NCBI GenBank assembly: GCA_035762545.1
Contig: DASTOM010000044.1
Span: forward strand, 124,001-188,000
Direction: 5' to 3'
From: JANQRA01 sp035762545
GTDB lineage: Bacteria > Actinomycetota > Acidimicrobiia > Spongiisociales > ZC4RG35
DNA length: 64,000 nucleotides
The notes below the pieces were generated by a model. That model ran no database searches. It was not told where the DNA came from and saw only the letters and a program-made list of their open reading frames with translations. Both the position numbers and the translations under genes were made by a program. Shown here one piece after another: positions 7,768 to 15,818 of this stretch. Position 1 is the first letter of the stretch, and each line of letters opens with the position of its first letter.

Positions 7768-8126
7768 GTCGATACCTCCACGAATCGTTGGATTGATGCA
7801 GACCTCAGGAAGCTGTAGATCTGGACGGCTGCGGATATGACGCATCCGGGGATGAACCCGATCTGGTCGGTCACCAGCGCGTAAGCGATCCAGGGAACCT
7901 GCACGAAGCCTCCGAGAAGCCACCCCCACCAAAGTCTCCGACCTGCAGACCAGAGAGCGACGACCTGAAGGCCGGTCAGGAGCCATGGCCAAAAGTCGGG
8001 TGCTCCCAATGCGGAGGCGTCCTGCTGCGCGGTTGCAAAGACAGCGAACGACAGGGCGAGGGCGGCCACGGCTGCTGATGCGATTCGCGGCCCGGCGGCT
8101 CTGTGGTCGGTGTGGTAGCTCCCCAT
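7764..8126 (-). CDS. Small integral membrane protein, unknown
   Basis: A 120-aa hydrophobic protein with four likely transmembrane segments (about 14-33, 44-60, 67-86 and 90-108) and no recognised domain. The pattern with Trp-rich loops (RRLWWGWLLGGFVQVPW) resembles small DoxX/DUF-type membrane proteins, but no family is claimed. Its stop overlaps the monooxygenase start by four bases, so the two are co-translated and may act together. Confidence 0.7.
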   Translation of the reverse strand: MGSYHTDHRAAGPRIASAAVAALALSFAVFATAQQDASALGAPDFWPWLLTGLQVVALWSAGRRLWWGWLLGGFVQVPWIAYALVTDQIGFIPGCVISAAVQIYSFLRSASIQRFVEVST

Positions 8127-8188
8127 ACTCTCAAACGTAAGGGTGGATCCACGTGCTGTTAATACGGAAAACTCCCCATACGGGACGT

Positions 8189-9739
8189 CTACCTGGGGAT
8201 GAACCCCTTCTCCGTGGCGTAGAGCGTGGCCGCAGCCCGGGAAGACACACCGATCTTGCGGTAGCTGTTCTGGATATGCCGGTCCACCGTCTTCGGCGAA
8301 ATCTCGAGCTTTCGGGCGATCTGCTTGGTCCGAAGGCCCCTGGCGACCAGACCGAGGACCTCGACTTCACGGTCGGTGAGGCCGGCAGGACGCTCGAGCC
8401 GGGGAGAGCCTTGCCCCGCCGCCTCGACAACCGCTTCGACCATCACCGGGTCGAGGAATCCTTCCCGGGCCCTCCGGACGACGAGTTCGGTGGCTTCGGC
8501 ATCTGACATCAGGTCGCGATACGGCCGAGGCTCGGTCTTGGAATGGAACGCGTCCGCAGCGGCCAGCAAGCGAGCTGACGGTGACAACGACGACGCATCC
8601 AGCCCGCGGTGGTATCCCGATCCATCCAGACGCTCATGGTGGGCCACGGCCACCCCTGCGATGTCGGACAACGAATCGGCTCGGGCCAGCACGCGTCCGG
8701 TGTGATAGGGGTGCAGCCTCACCTGTTCCCGTTCATCGGCGTCGAGTGGAACAGACTTGCCCCATACTTTCGATCCGATGGCGGTCCGGCCCACGTCGTG
8801 GACGAAGCCGGCCCTTCGCACGATCCTTGCCTCTTCCTCGTCGAAGCCGGCGAGCAGCGCCGCCGAATGGACGAGGTCCGCCACCCCGGCACTATGGCCG
8901 GTCAGATATGGCGAGGCGAGGTCGCTGAAGACCCCTATCGCTCCGAGAGCGCGGTCGATTTCGGATCCCTCCAACATCATCCATGGTTTGGGCTCGGCCG
9001 ACTCGATTTCGGACCATGCCGTCGCCGGCAACGCGAAAGGACCCAGGACCTCGTCTGCGTTGCGCAGGAAGCACGCGACAACCTCGGGGTCGAACGCTTT
9101 GCCCGACCGCGCTTGGATCACATCCTTTACATGGTCGTCGTCGCCGACGAGACGCTGATAGGTGGCGTCGCGACCGACGTGAACGATCCTCACGGGCAGC
9201 GGGATCTCGTCGCCGCGAGCCCGTTCCAGGATGCTGGCGCCGTCCCAACGCTCGGTGAGCAGAGGGAACATCCCGCTGATCGAGTCAGGCATCCCCAGCC
9301 GGTGAGCCAGCATGCCCGCGACCTCGCAGAGGGCTGCGAAGTGCCCGGTCACGAAACGCGACGCCCTGGGCAGACCTGAGGCGATCTCGTAGATGCGACG
9401 AGGTGTCGAGTTCCGGGGTGACGGGAGGGACATGGCGACACCGGTGAGACTCTCCAACTTCGAGCCGAACTGTCGGTGGGTGTGGTACCGCGTCATGCTT
9501 CCCCCGAAGATCTCGGCACGCTCCACGGCATCCACGGTGCACCCGGCGTACATCAAGAGGGACGCGTAGAACGTGCGAACCCTCGTCTCGTCGTCGACAC
9601 CCAGGGCCGCGCAGAGCCGCATCGTCGTGAGCGTGGCGTGGAGCCCATGCTCGAACGGGAAGCCCATTCCGAGGTCCGTCGCCAGACACAACGAGGCAAT
9701 CACCTGTGCTGTTCGTATCTGGTCCGCTGGGGTGGGCAT
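8189..9739 (-). CDS. HD-GYP-type phosphohydrolase fused to LuxR-type DNA-binding domain
   Basis: A 516-aa protein. The N-terminal third (about 10-150) looks like a degenerate HD domain: the expected His-Asp pair is replaced in SLLMYAGCTVDA. The second HD domain (about 285-430) keeps HD (FVHDVGRTAIGSKVWG) and the HHERLDGSGYHRG motif, in which the third letter of GYP is His, so cyclic-di-GMP hydrolysis is uncertain. The last 65 residues are a LuxR-type helix-turn-helix (LTDREVEVLGLVARG...KTVDRHIQNSYRKIGVSSR). The family probably couples ligand turnover or sensing to transcription. The ATG at 9739 is preferred over TTG 9757 because GAAGGGAT precedes it. It appears monocistronic. Confidence 0.85.
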   Translation of the reverse strand: MPTPADQIRTAQVIASLCLATDLGMGFPFEHGLHATLTTMRLCAALGVDDETRVRTFYASLLMYAGCTVDAVERAEIFGGSMTRYHTHRQFGSKLESLTGVAMSLPSPRNSTPRRIYEIASGLPRASRFVTGHFAALCEVAGMLAHRLGMPDSISGMFPLLTERWDGASILERARGDEIPLPVRIVHVGRDATYQRLVGDDDHVKDVIQARSGKAFDPEVVACFLRNADEVLGPFALPATAWSEIESAEPKPWMMLEGSEIDRALGAIGVFSDLASPYLTGHSAGVADLVHSAALLAGFDEEEARIVRRAGFVHDVGRTAIGSKVWGKSVPLDADEREQVRLHPYHTGRVLARADSLSDIAGVAVAHHERLDGSGYHRGLDASSLSPSARLLAAADAFHSKTEPRPYRDLMSDAEATELVVRRAREGFLDPVMVEAVVEAAGQGSPRLERPAGLTDREVEVLGLVARGLRTKQIARKLEISPKTVDRHIQNSYRKIGVSSRAAATLYATEKGFIPR

Positions 9740-9785
9740 CACTATCCCTTCGACCAACCGTAGCCATCAGATCAGAATTGGCGGC
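9740..9785. other. Short gap between two minus-strand genes
   Basis: 46 bases between the HD-GYP regulator start (9739) and the end of the terpene-cyclase-fold gene (9786). It must hold the regulator's ribosome binding site (GAAGGGAT) and probably a promoter; no strong element was recognised. Confidence 0.35.
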
Positions 9786-10721
9786 TCAGTCCGCTCCGGC
9801 CCACTCCAACACCCGCAGGGCTCTCAGTGTGTTCCACCGACTCGGTCCGCCCTCGGGACCGTCCACCCGGAAATGGACCGGTCCCTGGTGACGATTCTCC
9901 AAGCGCCACCGTCCTTCTGAGTCTCGTTTCGAGACGAGCATCTCGACCGCCTCGGCACAGCGATCGTCGAACGGTCCGGCGAGACGGAAGTGGTCGAGCC
10001 CGCGGAGTATGTCGTGGTACCAGCGCACCGGGAACGAGAGCATCGTGAATCGTGGATCGACCGCCTGTCCCGTCGATTTCGAGCGGAACAGCGCCCGCTC
10101 CAACAGGTACTCCTCGCCTCGGGTGCGGACCGCTGCCACCTCTTCGGAAGCGTTGCCGGCCCGCTCATAGGCGAGAAGTCCCTCCACCACACAGATCGTG
10201 GTGTGGAAGGAAGAGACAGTGGAACCCGCCTCGGCGTCGCAGTTCCATCCGCCATCACCAAGCTGATCTTTCATCAGCTGCTCGACGATGGGGTCGACTT
10301 CCTGACCGAAGTAGGCCCCGACTCCCAGGGCGATCCCATTGATGCAAGGCTCCGCCTCGCCGTCGAAGTAGGGAGCGCCGTTGAACTCCCAGACGACGTT
10401 GTCGCGCACCCGCGTTATGGCAGTCACCACTCGAGGGTCCTCAGGATCGACGCCCAGGTCCCGAAGCAGTTGGAGCGAGTAGTGGGTTCCGGTCCAGGCG
10501 TCGTAGAAGGGCTTGTCGTCGTCGACCCAGCCGGGACGATAGGTGCCACCGTCCCACTGCCCGTCCTCACCTTGCAGGGCGAGAAGCTGCGCCCCCCAAC
10601 CCTCGTCAGCGACCCTGGAACGTTCGGCGGCAACCGTCTCCGGAGCCTCATCAGTGAGCCCGGCCATCACCTGCCAGCGGATCGCCGGATCGGAGTCCAG
10701 CAGCCAGTCGATCACATCCAC
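9786..10721 (-). CDS. Squalene-cyclase/prenyltransferase-fold repeat protein
   Basis: A 311-aa protein built of helical repeats with QxxDGxW-like signatures (QGEDGQWDGG, QLGDGGWNCD, RDSEGRWRLEN), the hallmark of the alpha/alpha-toroid fold of squalene cyclases and protein prenyltransferases. It is about half the length of a hopene cyclase, and no DxDD catalytic motif was seen, so it is more likely a small stand-alone toroid protein than a true terpene cyclase. The GTG at 10721 (WNVDVIDWLL context) is chosen because GGAAG precedes it; no in-frame ATG lies nearby. The function is unknown. Confidence 0.7.
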   Translation of the reverse strand: MDVIDWLLDSDPAIRWQVMAGLTDEAPETVAAERSRVADEGWGAQLLALQGEDGQWDGGTYRPGWVDDDKPFYDAWTGTHYSLQLLRDLGVDPEDPRVVTAITRVRDNVVWEFNGAPYFDGEAEPCINGIALGVGAYFGQEVDPIVEQLMKDQLGDGGWNCDAEAGSTVSSFHTTICVVEGLLAYERAGNASEEVAAVRTRGEEYLLERALFRSKSTGQAVDPRFTMLSFPVRWYHDILRGLDHFRLAGPFDDRCAEAVEMLVSKRDSEGRWRLENRHQGPVHFRVDGPEGGPSRWNTLRALRVLEWAGAD

Positions 10722-10807
10722 GTTCCAGCTTCCCTTCGATTGGATCGAACCAATTCTGCACGACGACACGAGGGCATGAGCCCCTAGGTACTTCTCGCCC
10801 TGGCGGC

Positions 10808-11535
10808 TCAGGCGAGGGGTCGAACCTGGAGGTCATCTAGGCTCAGCAATCCCAGGTGGACCTGTGTGTGGTGATAGCGACACAGCAGGCAGAGATTGTC
10901 GATGGCGGTCTCACCGCCATCGGCCCACGCCACGATGTGATGGACGTCGCACCACTTCGCCGAGCGGCCACATCCAGGTGCCACACAATGCCGGTCGCGG
11001 GCGACCACGGCGTGGCGGAGACCTGCGGGTATGACCCTCGTCCTGTGACCGACGTCCAGGACTTCGGAACCGGGCCCGAAGACGATTCGGGAGACCGAAG
11101 CGTCGCAGGCGAGCTGGCTGACTGCGTACGGGTCGAGGACGATGCCGTCTGAGGTTTCGTGGAGACCGCCGAAGCTTCCCCTGATTGCGGGGACATCGAC
11201 ATGGACGGTGATGTGCGGACGGTCTCTCAGCCGACGATCGGAGAGTCTGAACCTTCCAGGAAGCCCCGAGCGAGGTCACCGAGGGCGTCGGCGCGTCGTT
11301 GCGAGGCGGTTCTTTCCTCCCCGTCAGCGGGATGAGGCATCAACGCACCGACCGCGGTGAGCAGGCTCTCGCCTTCGAGTCCGGGGAGGGCGAACTTGCC
11401 CCCGAGCATGCCGTTGTTTCGTCTCACCGTGTCGAAGAACCGTCGGCTCTGCTGCTCCTCCGCATCCAGGGAATGGCGGGCTGCCTCCGAAGCATCAGAT
11501 GCTCGTCCCGGTCGTCGACCGAGGCGTCTGCCGGA
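10808..11535 (-). pseudogene. Truncated, frameshifted DUF222/HNH endonuclease gene
   Basis: Two minus-strand frames together encode about 240 residues of the DUF222-HNH (13E12 repeat) family, normally 400-500 aa. The upstream part (frame open from 11535) has the DUF222 segment ending in SQRRADALGDLARG and stops at TGA 11227-11229. The downstream part resumes in another frame near 11237 with RPHITVHVD and continues through RDRHCVAPGCGRSAKWCDVHH and LCRYHHTQVH, the HNH domain with its zinc Cys and His residues. The DUF222 N-terminus is missing because an in-frame stop (11536-11538) lies before it. The HNH end looks intact, so either decay is recent or one indel is a sequencing error; the missing N-terminus argues for real decay. 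Confidence 0.8.
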
Positions 11536-11671
11536 TCATCGGGCGGGGAATGAATATCGGTGGCTTTTCGAAAACCTTCTTTCCTACCCCCATGACCAAA
11601 ACCTACAAGGCGGGTGTGACAAGAAATCCCCATCACGTAGCTTCTGCTCGACGGACAGCAAGGAGTAGAAC

Positions 11672-11959
11672 ATGGCAGGAATGTGGGTAGTGCACATCGA
11701 CGTGACTGACCCGGACGGGTACGCCGAGTACATCAAGGAATCGAGCCAGGTGGCGCCGGCGTACGGCGGTGAGTTCATCGCCCGCGGCGGGCGGTACCAG
11801 CAGGTCGAAGGACGGGACTATCCCCGCAACGTCATCGTCAGGTTCCCGACCTACGAGAAGGCAGTGGAGGCCTACGAGTCCGAGGAGTATCAGGCGATCG
11901 TCGGCGTCGCCAAGGAGTCCTCAGATCGACAGTTCACGATCATCGAGGTCGACGACTGA
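11672..11959 (+). CDS. DUF1330 family protein
   Basis: A 95-aa protein matching the DUF1330 dimeric alpha/beta-barrel family: it starts with a strand (GMWVVHIDVTDPDGYAEYI), has the conserved Ala-Tyr-Gly-Gly turn (APAYGGEFIARGGR) and ends YPRNVIVRFPTYEKAVEAYES...FTIIEVDD. The family is uncharacterised; members are small ferredoxin-like-fold proteins thought to be enzymes of small-molecule metabolism. AAGGAG precedes the ATG by seven bases. It stands alone, downstream of the DUF222 remnant. Confidence 0.88.
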   Translation: MAGMWVVHIDVTDPDGYAEYIKESSQVAPAYGGEFIARGGRYQQVEGRDYPRNVIVRFPTYEKAVEAYESEEYQAIVGVAKESSDRQFTIIEVDD

Positions 11960-12012
11960 TCAACACCGTTTCGGATGCCCGAGCTGCTGGGTACCTTCTT
12001 CCTGGAGAACAT

Positions 12013-12429
12013 ATGGCACACACACAAACACTCACCACCAGGATCGTCGCCGAGGACGCAAGGGCACTGCTCGAGTTCGTGCAGACCGTCTTCGACGCCG
12101 AGGTCACCGAGGTACACGACACCGGCCGTCACATCACACACTCGGAGGTGACGATTGGAAACTCGAAACTGTTCATTGCTTCGTCGACTGAGGAGTTTGG
12201 AGAGTTTCCCGCGATGTTGAACGTCTACGTGGATGATGTCGACAAGGTGCATGCGCTCGCACTGGAGAACGGTGCGGTGAACCTGCGCGATCCAGAGGAC
12301 CGGTCCTACGGCGACCGCACCGGGGGCGTACGAGACGTCGAAGGGAACCAGTGGTGGATATTCTCCCACGTCGATGATGTTCGCCAAGGCGCGCATCGGC
12401 GCAAGATGGCGGAGCTGGCCGCCGGTTGA
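12013..12429 (+). CDS. VOC/glyoxalase-superfamily protein (PhnB-like)
   Basis: A 138-aa member of the vicinal oxygen chelate fold: paired beta-alpha-beta-beta-beta units seen as TTRIVAEDARALLEFVQTVFDAEV, HSEVTIGNSKLFIAS, MLNVYVDDVDKVHALALENGA and a C-terminal GDRTGGVRDVEGNQWWI. The last block is typical of PhnB-like/glyoxalase-type proteins such as bleomycin-resistance relatives. Metal-ligand positions are partly present (His in THSEV), but the reaction cannot be named. The stop overlaps the TTG start of the next gene by four bases, suggesting translational coupling. Confidence 0.85.
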   Translation: MAHTQTLTTRIVAEDARALLEFVQTVFDAEVTEVHDTGRHITHSEVTIGNSKLFIASSTEEFGEFPAMLNVYVDDVDKVHALALENGAVNLRDPEDRSYGDRTGGVRDVEGNQWWIFSHVDDVRQGAHRRKMAELAAG

Positions 12430-13061
12430 CCGAACCGATCTATCACCTTGCGGAACCAAGGGACTGGGCCGTCAGCACCGACGAGTATGTCTGTGCCAGT
12501 CTCGAGAGCGAGGGGTTCATTCACTGTTCCACGGCCGCGCAGATCTCCGGCACTGCTCATCAGCACTTCACCGACCGTAACGATCTGATCCTGCTCGAGA
12601 TCGACGCCGAGCCTCTCGGTGAGCTCGTCGTCTTCGAGGACCTCTACGGACTCGGTGAGGAGTTCCCCCACATCTACGGACCGCTCCCGACCACGGCCGT
12701 GGGCAACACCGCCCCGTACCTCACCCACCTCGAAGAGGGTCTTTGGCTCGACGAGACCAGGTTCGACCCGAGGTGGATGGAGATCGTGCTTCATCGTGAC
12801 TTTGCCGGAGTAGGCATGTCAGGACGGTCTCACTCCCGGGAAGGGGTGATCGGAGCCGAGCCAATGAGCCTGAAAGCAGACCTTCCGCTCGACGGCTATC
12901 GCATGGACATCGTCGACGAGGACGTCGCTCTCGTCCGTTATGTGAGCAGGGACCGAATCAACGGCTCCCTAAGGGAGGCGGAGCGTTCTTCCCTGTGGAT
13001 CAACACCAACGATGGGTGGCGACTGCGATATCACCAGGGGACACCTCTCGGTCAGGCCTGA
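12426..13061 (+). CDS. DUF952-DUF4440-like fusion protein
   Basis: A 211-aa protein with two unrelated halves. Residues 1-110 match the DUF952 family (IYHLAEPRDW...Y.CASLESEGFIHCST), small proteins of unknown reaction. Residues about 118-211 resemble the second part of DUF4440, an NTF2-like fold (DFAGVGMSGRSHSREGVI, DVALVRYVSRD, SSLWINTNDGWRLRYHQGTP). The first helices of DUF4440 seem missing, replaced by the DUF952 end, as if an in-frame deletion had fused neighbours. The TTG at 12426 overlaps the previous stop (TTGA). Its 3' end overlaps the convergent arsC by ten bases. Confidence 0.72.
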   Translation: MTEPIYHLAEPRDWAVSTDEYVCASLESEGFIHCSTAAQISGTAHQHFTDRNDLILLEIDAEPLGELVVFEDLYGLGEEFPHIYGPLPTTAVGNTAPYLTHLEEGLWLDETRFDPRWMEIVLHRDFAGVGMSGRSHSREGVIGAEPMSLKADLPLDGYRMDIVDEDVALVRYVSRDRINGSLREAERSSLWINTNDGWRLRYHQGTPLGQA

Positions 13062-13693
13062 GCGGGAACCTTCAACTCGGCGAGTAGGCCGCGGACACGG
13101 TCACCGATCTCGTCTCTGATCGGTCGCACCTCCTCGACTGACTTCCCGGACGGATCGTCCAACTCCCAATCGACGTATCGCTTGCCAGGAAACACGGGGC
13201 AGGCATCGCCACACCCCATCGTCACCACCACGTCGGCGGCCCGGATGATCTCGTCGGCCCAGGGTTGCGGGATCTCCTGAGAGATGTCGATGCCCATCTC
13301 CTCCATGGCGGCAACGGCGGCCTGGTTGACCTGGTCGGCGGGCTCCGAGCCACCGGAGAAGACGTCGACCGCCTCTCCTGCGAGGTGACGCATCCAGCCG
13401 GCCGCCATCTGGGATCGGCCGGCGTTGTGAACGCAGAGGAAGAGAACGCTCGGGTTCAACAGACTGGCGTCGGTCTCGAGACGGACGAGCGCTCGCAGCC
13501 GATCGCGCGCGAATCGCTCGGCGAGCAGAGGGATCCAGGCGCTGTTCTTGGCGCGTGCGACCAGGTGATCCAATGACTCGTTCATGAACCGCTCGATCGT
13601 TTCCGAGTTCAGCTGACCTTCGAAGCGACGTTGCAGACGAGCCGCCGCCTCCCGGATCTGGAGCTTCTCGGCCGTGGTCAATTCAACAGACAT
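13052..13693 (-). CDS. arsC: Arsenate reductase, low-molecular-weight phosphatase fold, with N-terminal helical domain
   Basis: Reduces arsenate to arsenite. The C-terminal ~135 residues have the P-loop CVHNAGRSQ (Cys-X5-Arg) and the YVDWELDDPSG loop with the general-acid Asp, as in thioredoxin- or mycothiol-dependent ArsC. Residues 1-78 form an extra helical domain (LQRRFEGQLNSETIERFMNES) seen in other actinobacterial ArsC proteins and in some Acr3-ArsC fusions. It follows the aquaporin gene by eight bases, as the last gene of the ars operon. Partner thiol (mycothiol or thioredoxin) is not determinable here. Confidence 0.9.
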   Translation of the reverse strand: MSVELTTAEKLQIREAAARLQRRFEGQLNSETIERFMNESLDHLVARAKNSAWIPLLAERFARDRLRALVRLETDASLLNPSVLFLCVHNAGRSQMAAGWMRHLAGEAVDVFSGGSEPADQVNQAAVAAMEEMGIDISQEIPQPWADEIIRAADVVVTMGCGDACPVFPGKRYVDWELDDPSGKSVEEVRPIRDEIGDRVRGLLAELKVPAQA

Positions 13694-13702
13694 CGGTGCC
13701 TC

Positions 13703-14374
13703 CTAAACGTTTGCTGTCTGATTGCTGGACGTCGGGTAGAGAGTCCTCGCCGCCGCCGCGGCCAGTACCGCGGCCACCAATTGAGCCATCAGAAACGCAG
13801 GGACCGACGAGAGTGCGATCCCGGTGAAGGTGTCGGTGAGGATGCGGGCAATGGTGACCGCAGGGTTGGCGAACCCGGTGGAAGGCGTCGCGAAGATGAT
13901 CACCGAAACCCAGGCACCCACAGCGATCGGTATCAGCGCCGGACGTCCGATTCGCACCGGGGCGAGGATCACGAGGACGAGAACGAACGTTCCCAGAAGC
14001 TCGGACACGACCAGTCCGACACCGATTCGATCGGTTGTGGCAGCCGAAGCCGCGGGCAGCCCGAATGCCAGGTTGGCGACAACCACACCTGAAACCGCCC
14101 CGATCAGCTGGGCGGCGGTGTAACGAAGGGCCCGATCACCCGAGATCGTTCCGTCGCGCCAGAAAGCAAGAGTCACAGCGGGGTTGAGGTGCGATCCAGA
14201 AATGGACTGGAACAAGAGGATGGTCACCGCCAGCCCCAGTCCGACGATCAGGGCGTGGGCGAGAAGCTGCACCGCCCCGTCGCTACTGAGCTCCTGAGCG
14301 GCGATTCCGCTACCGACTATGACGAACAAGAGCAAGCCGGTTCCAAGCAACTCGGCGACCGATTCCCTGGTCAT
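13703..14374 (-). CDS. Aquaporin-family channel in ars operon (AqpS-like)
   Basis: A 223-aa MIP channel with six membrane segments and both pore half-helices carrying NPA: SHLNPAVTL in the first half and TGFANPAVTIAR in the second. In ars operons such channels (AqpS type) let arsenite formed by ArsC leave the cell down its gradient, replacing the ArsB/Acr3 pump. No pump gene is present between the arsC and arsR-C genes, which supports this role. The start overlaps the stop of the upstream fusion gene by four bases. Confidence 0.88.
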   Translation of the reverse strand: MTRESVAELLGTGLLLFVIVGSGIAAQELSSDGAVQLLAHALIVGLGLAVTILLFQSISGSHLNPAVTLAFWRDGTISGDRALRYTAAQLIGAVSGVVVANLAFGLPAASAATTDRIGVGLVVSELLGTFVLVLVILAPVRIGRPALIPIAVGAWVSVIIFATPSTGFANPAVTIARILTDTFTGIALSSVPAFLMAQLVAAVLAAAAARTLYPTSSNQTANV

Positions 14375-15024
14375 CGTCTCGAGCCGGTCAGTCGGCCGAT
14401 CCTCTGCGCAATGTCACCGAAGGCCGACCGGAAGGAGTCCAGCGTCCCAACTCGAACAGGGTCGGGGACGGACCAATGGAGCTGTTTCTCCGCCTCGGGG
14501 ACACCCTCTTCGAGGGCTCGGTCGCACACACTGATGACGAGGTCAGGCCGCCACGGGATCGTGTCGTATCCAGAGGGAGTGCGCCCGGTGAGATCGACAC
14601 CGTGCTCCGAAGCGACCCTGAGCGCCTTGGGGTGGATCACCGCCGAGGGCTCGGTCCCGGCGCTTGCCACCTCTGCCCCGGTGACTGCATGCCAGAGGGC
14701 GGCGGCGAACTGAGATCGCGCCGAGTTGTGCGTGCACACAAAGGCGACGGTCGCTGGGCTGACCAGAGGAGTGGGTGCGAGCGGCACGCGATCCCACCGC
14801 AATGTCACGTACTTCCTGCGACGGTCTCCTTCGGATACGTGACGCTCGATCAGCCCGGCAGACTCCAAGACCTCTAGATGGTGGGCCACGAGGTTGGACG
14901 GGAGACCGACCAGTTGGGCCAGCTCGGTGACCGCTCGATCACCGGAAGACAACTCATCGACGATCGCCAGCCGCCGACTGTCTCCCATGGCGAGATGTCG
15001 GCTCGCTCGAGTCTGAAGGTCCAT
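14371..15024 (-). CDS. ArsR-type repressor fused to ArsC-type arsenate reductase domain
   Basis: A 217-aa two-domain protein. Residues 1-85 are an ArsR winged helix (LAIVDELSSGDRAVTELAQLV, VAHHLEVLESAGLIER). Residues about 90-217 are a low-molecular-weight phosphatase fold with CTHNSARSQ (Cys-X5-Arg) and HWSVPDP, the acid loop. The fusion could sense arsenic, bind DNA and perhaps reduce arsenate in one chain; the known ArsR metal-site Cys motif (ELCVCDL type) is absent in the HTH part. It is the first gene of the ars operon and starts right at the predicted transcription start, next to a strong inverted repeat. Confidence 0.9.
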   Translation of the reverse strand: MDLQTRASRHLAMGDSRRLAIVDELSSGDRAVTELAQLVGLPSNLVAHHLEVLESAGLIERHVSEGDRRRKYVTLRWDRVPLAPTPLVSPATVAFVCTHNSARSQFAAALWHAVTGAEVASAGTEPSAVIHPKALRVASEHGVDLTGRTPSGYDTIPWRPDLVISVCDRALEEGVPEAEKQLHWSVPDPVRVGTLDSFRSAFGDIAQRIGRLTGSRR

Positions 15025-15062
15025 TGACTCACAGTCTATTGACTCAAAATCTCTTGAGTCAA
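15024..15062 (-). promoter_or_regulatory. ars operon promoter-operator, probably leaderless
   Basis: Perfect inverted repeat TTGACTCAA (15039-15047) and TTGAGTCAA (15054-15062) with six bases between, plus a third half-site TTGACTCA (15024-15031) touching the start codon. Read on the minus strand, the outer arm supplies a -35 TTGACT (15062-15057) and TAGACT (15038-15033) a -10, 18 bases apart. The -10 ends eight bases before the ATG, so the mRNA should begin at or near the start codon without a leader. The repeat is the likely binding site of the ArsR domain. Confidence 0.72.
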
Positions 15063-15063
15063 A

Positions 15064-15498
15064 TTACCCAACAGATCGGCGGTACTCGCCTGCGATCCCG
15101 TCCCATGCCGAACCCACACGCATCACCCGGTCGCCGGCCCCATCCCCGAACACCTCGAATCCCGAGTTGACCAGTCGAACCCGAGTGCCGTCAGTGTCGG
15201 GGACGAAAGTAACTTCAACAGTGGTGGCGCGCTCGGGCTCGAGGAAGATGTACCAGGCGTAGCGCAGCCGTTGCGGTGGTTCCCATATCTCGACTTCTCC
15301 CCAGTCGTGCTCGGAGCCGTCGGCGCCGATCTCGTATATGCGACCACCGGCACGCGGCTCGAAGACCACCTCGAACCCGGACTGACCGGTCATCGAATGC
15401 GATTGCGGCCACCACCGGCTGCACTCGTCGGTCCACACCAGGAAGGCGCGCTCCGGCGGAGCACTCACGGTGAACTCGAGAGCGATCGGCTCGGTCAA
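15064..15498 (-). CDS. SRPBCC (AHSA1-type) domain protein
   Basis: A 144-aa START/SRPBCC-fold protein of the activator-of-Hsp90-like (AHSA1) group: it opens IALEFTVSAPPERAFLVWTDECSRWWP, continues with FEPRAGGRIYEI and WEPPQRLRYAW, and ends with a helix AWDGIAGEYRRSVG. These proteins bind hydrophobic ligands in a deep pocket. Its start overlaps the end of an ArsR-type regulator by four bases, a very common bacterial pairing in which the regulator controls the pair. The ligand is unknown. Confidence 0.88.
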   Translation of the reverse strand: MTEPIALEFTVSAPPERAFLVWTDECSRWWPQSHSMTGQSGFEVVFEPRAGGRIYEIGADGSEHDWGEVEIWEPPQRLRYAWYIFLEPERATTVEVTFVPDTDGTRVRLVNSGFEVFGDGAGDRVMRVGSAWDGIAGEYRRSVG

Positions 15499-15797
15499 TC
15501 GGTGTTGTCCACGAAGAGGCGGAACCTAGCCACAGCCGTGCCCCAGGTCTCCTCCATGAACGCCCTGACGTCGTCCACTCCAGCGGAGTCGAGCGAATAG
15601 AGGTTGCGAACCCCATCCGGGCGGACCTCCACGAGACCGGCACTCTTCAAAACTCTGAGGTGACGCGACACCGCCGGCCTGCTGATGGTCATCTCGTTGG
15701 CGATCTCCTGAACCGACTTCTCGCCGTCGGCGAGGCTGCGAACGATCGCCCGACGATTGGGATCGCCCAGAGCGGCAAATGGGTCGGCCTCTCTCAC
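15495..15797 (-). CDS. ArsR/SdpR-type winged-helix repressor
   Basis: A 100-aa regulator with the classic ArsR start ADPFAALGDPNRRAIVRSLADG, a recognition helix ISRPAVSRHLRVLKSAGLVE and a wing RNLYSLD. No Cys pair for metal binding is present, so it is not a metal sensor of the ArsR/CadC kind. The GTG start at 15797 follows GGAG by seven bases. It is coupled to the SRPBCC gene and probably represses its own promoter through the palindrome at 15819-15838. Confidence 0.9.
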   Translation of the reverse strand: MREADPFAALGDPNRRAIVRSLADGEKSVQEIANEMTISRPAVSRHLRVLKSAGLVEVRPDGVRNLYSLDSAGVDDVRAFMEETWGTAVARFRLFVDNTD

Positions 15798-15818
15798 ATC
15801 GTTCTCCTCGATCCGCTA

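Noticed and set aside
11424..11636. Extra coding frame in front of the DUF222 remnant
   Set aside because: The product has no DUF222 similarity and lies in a different frame from the remnant.
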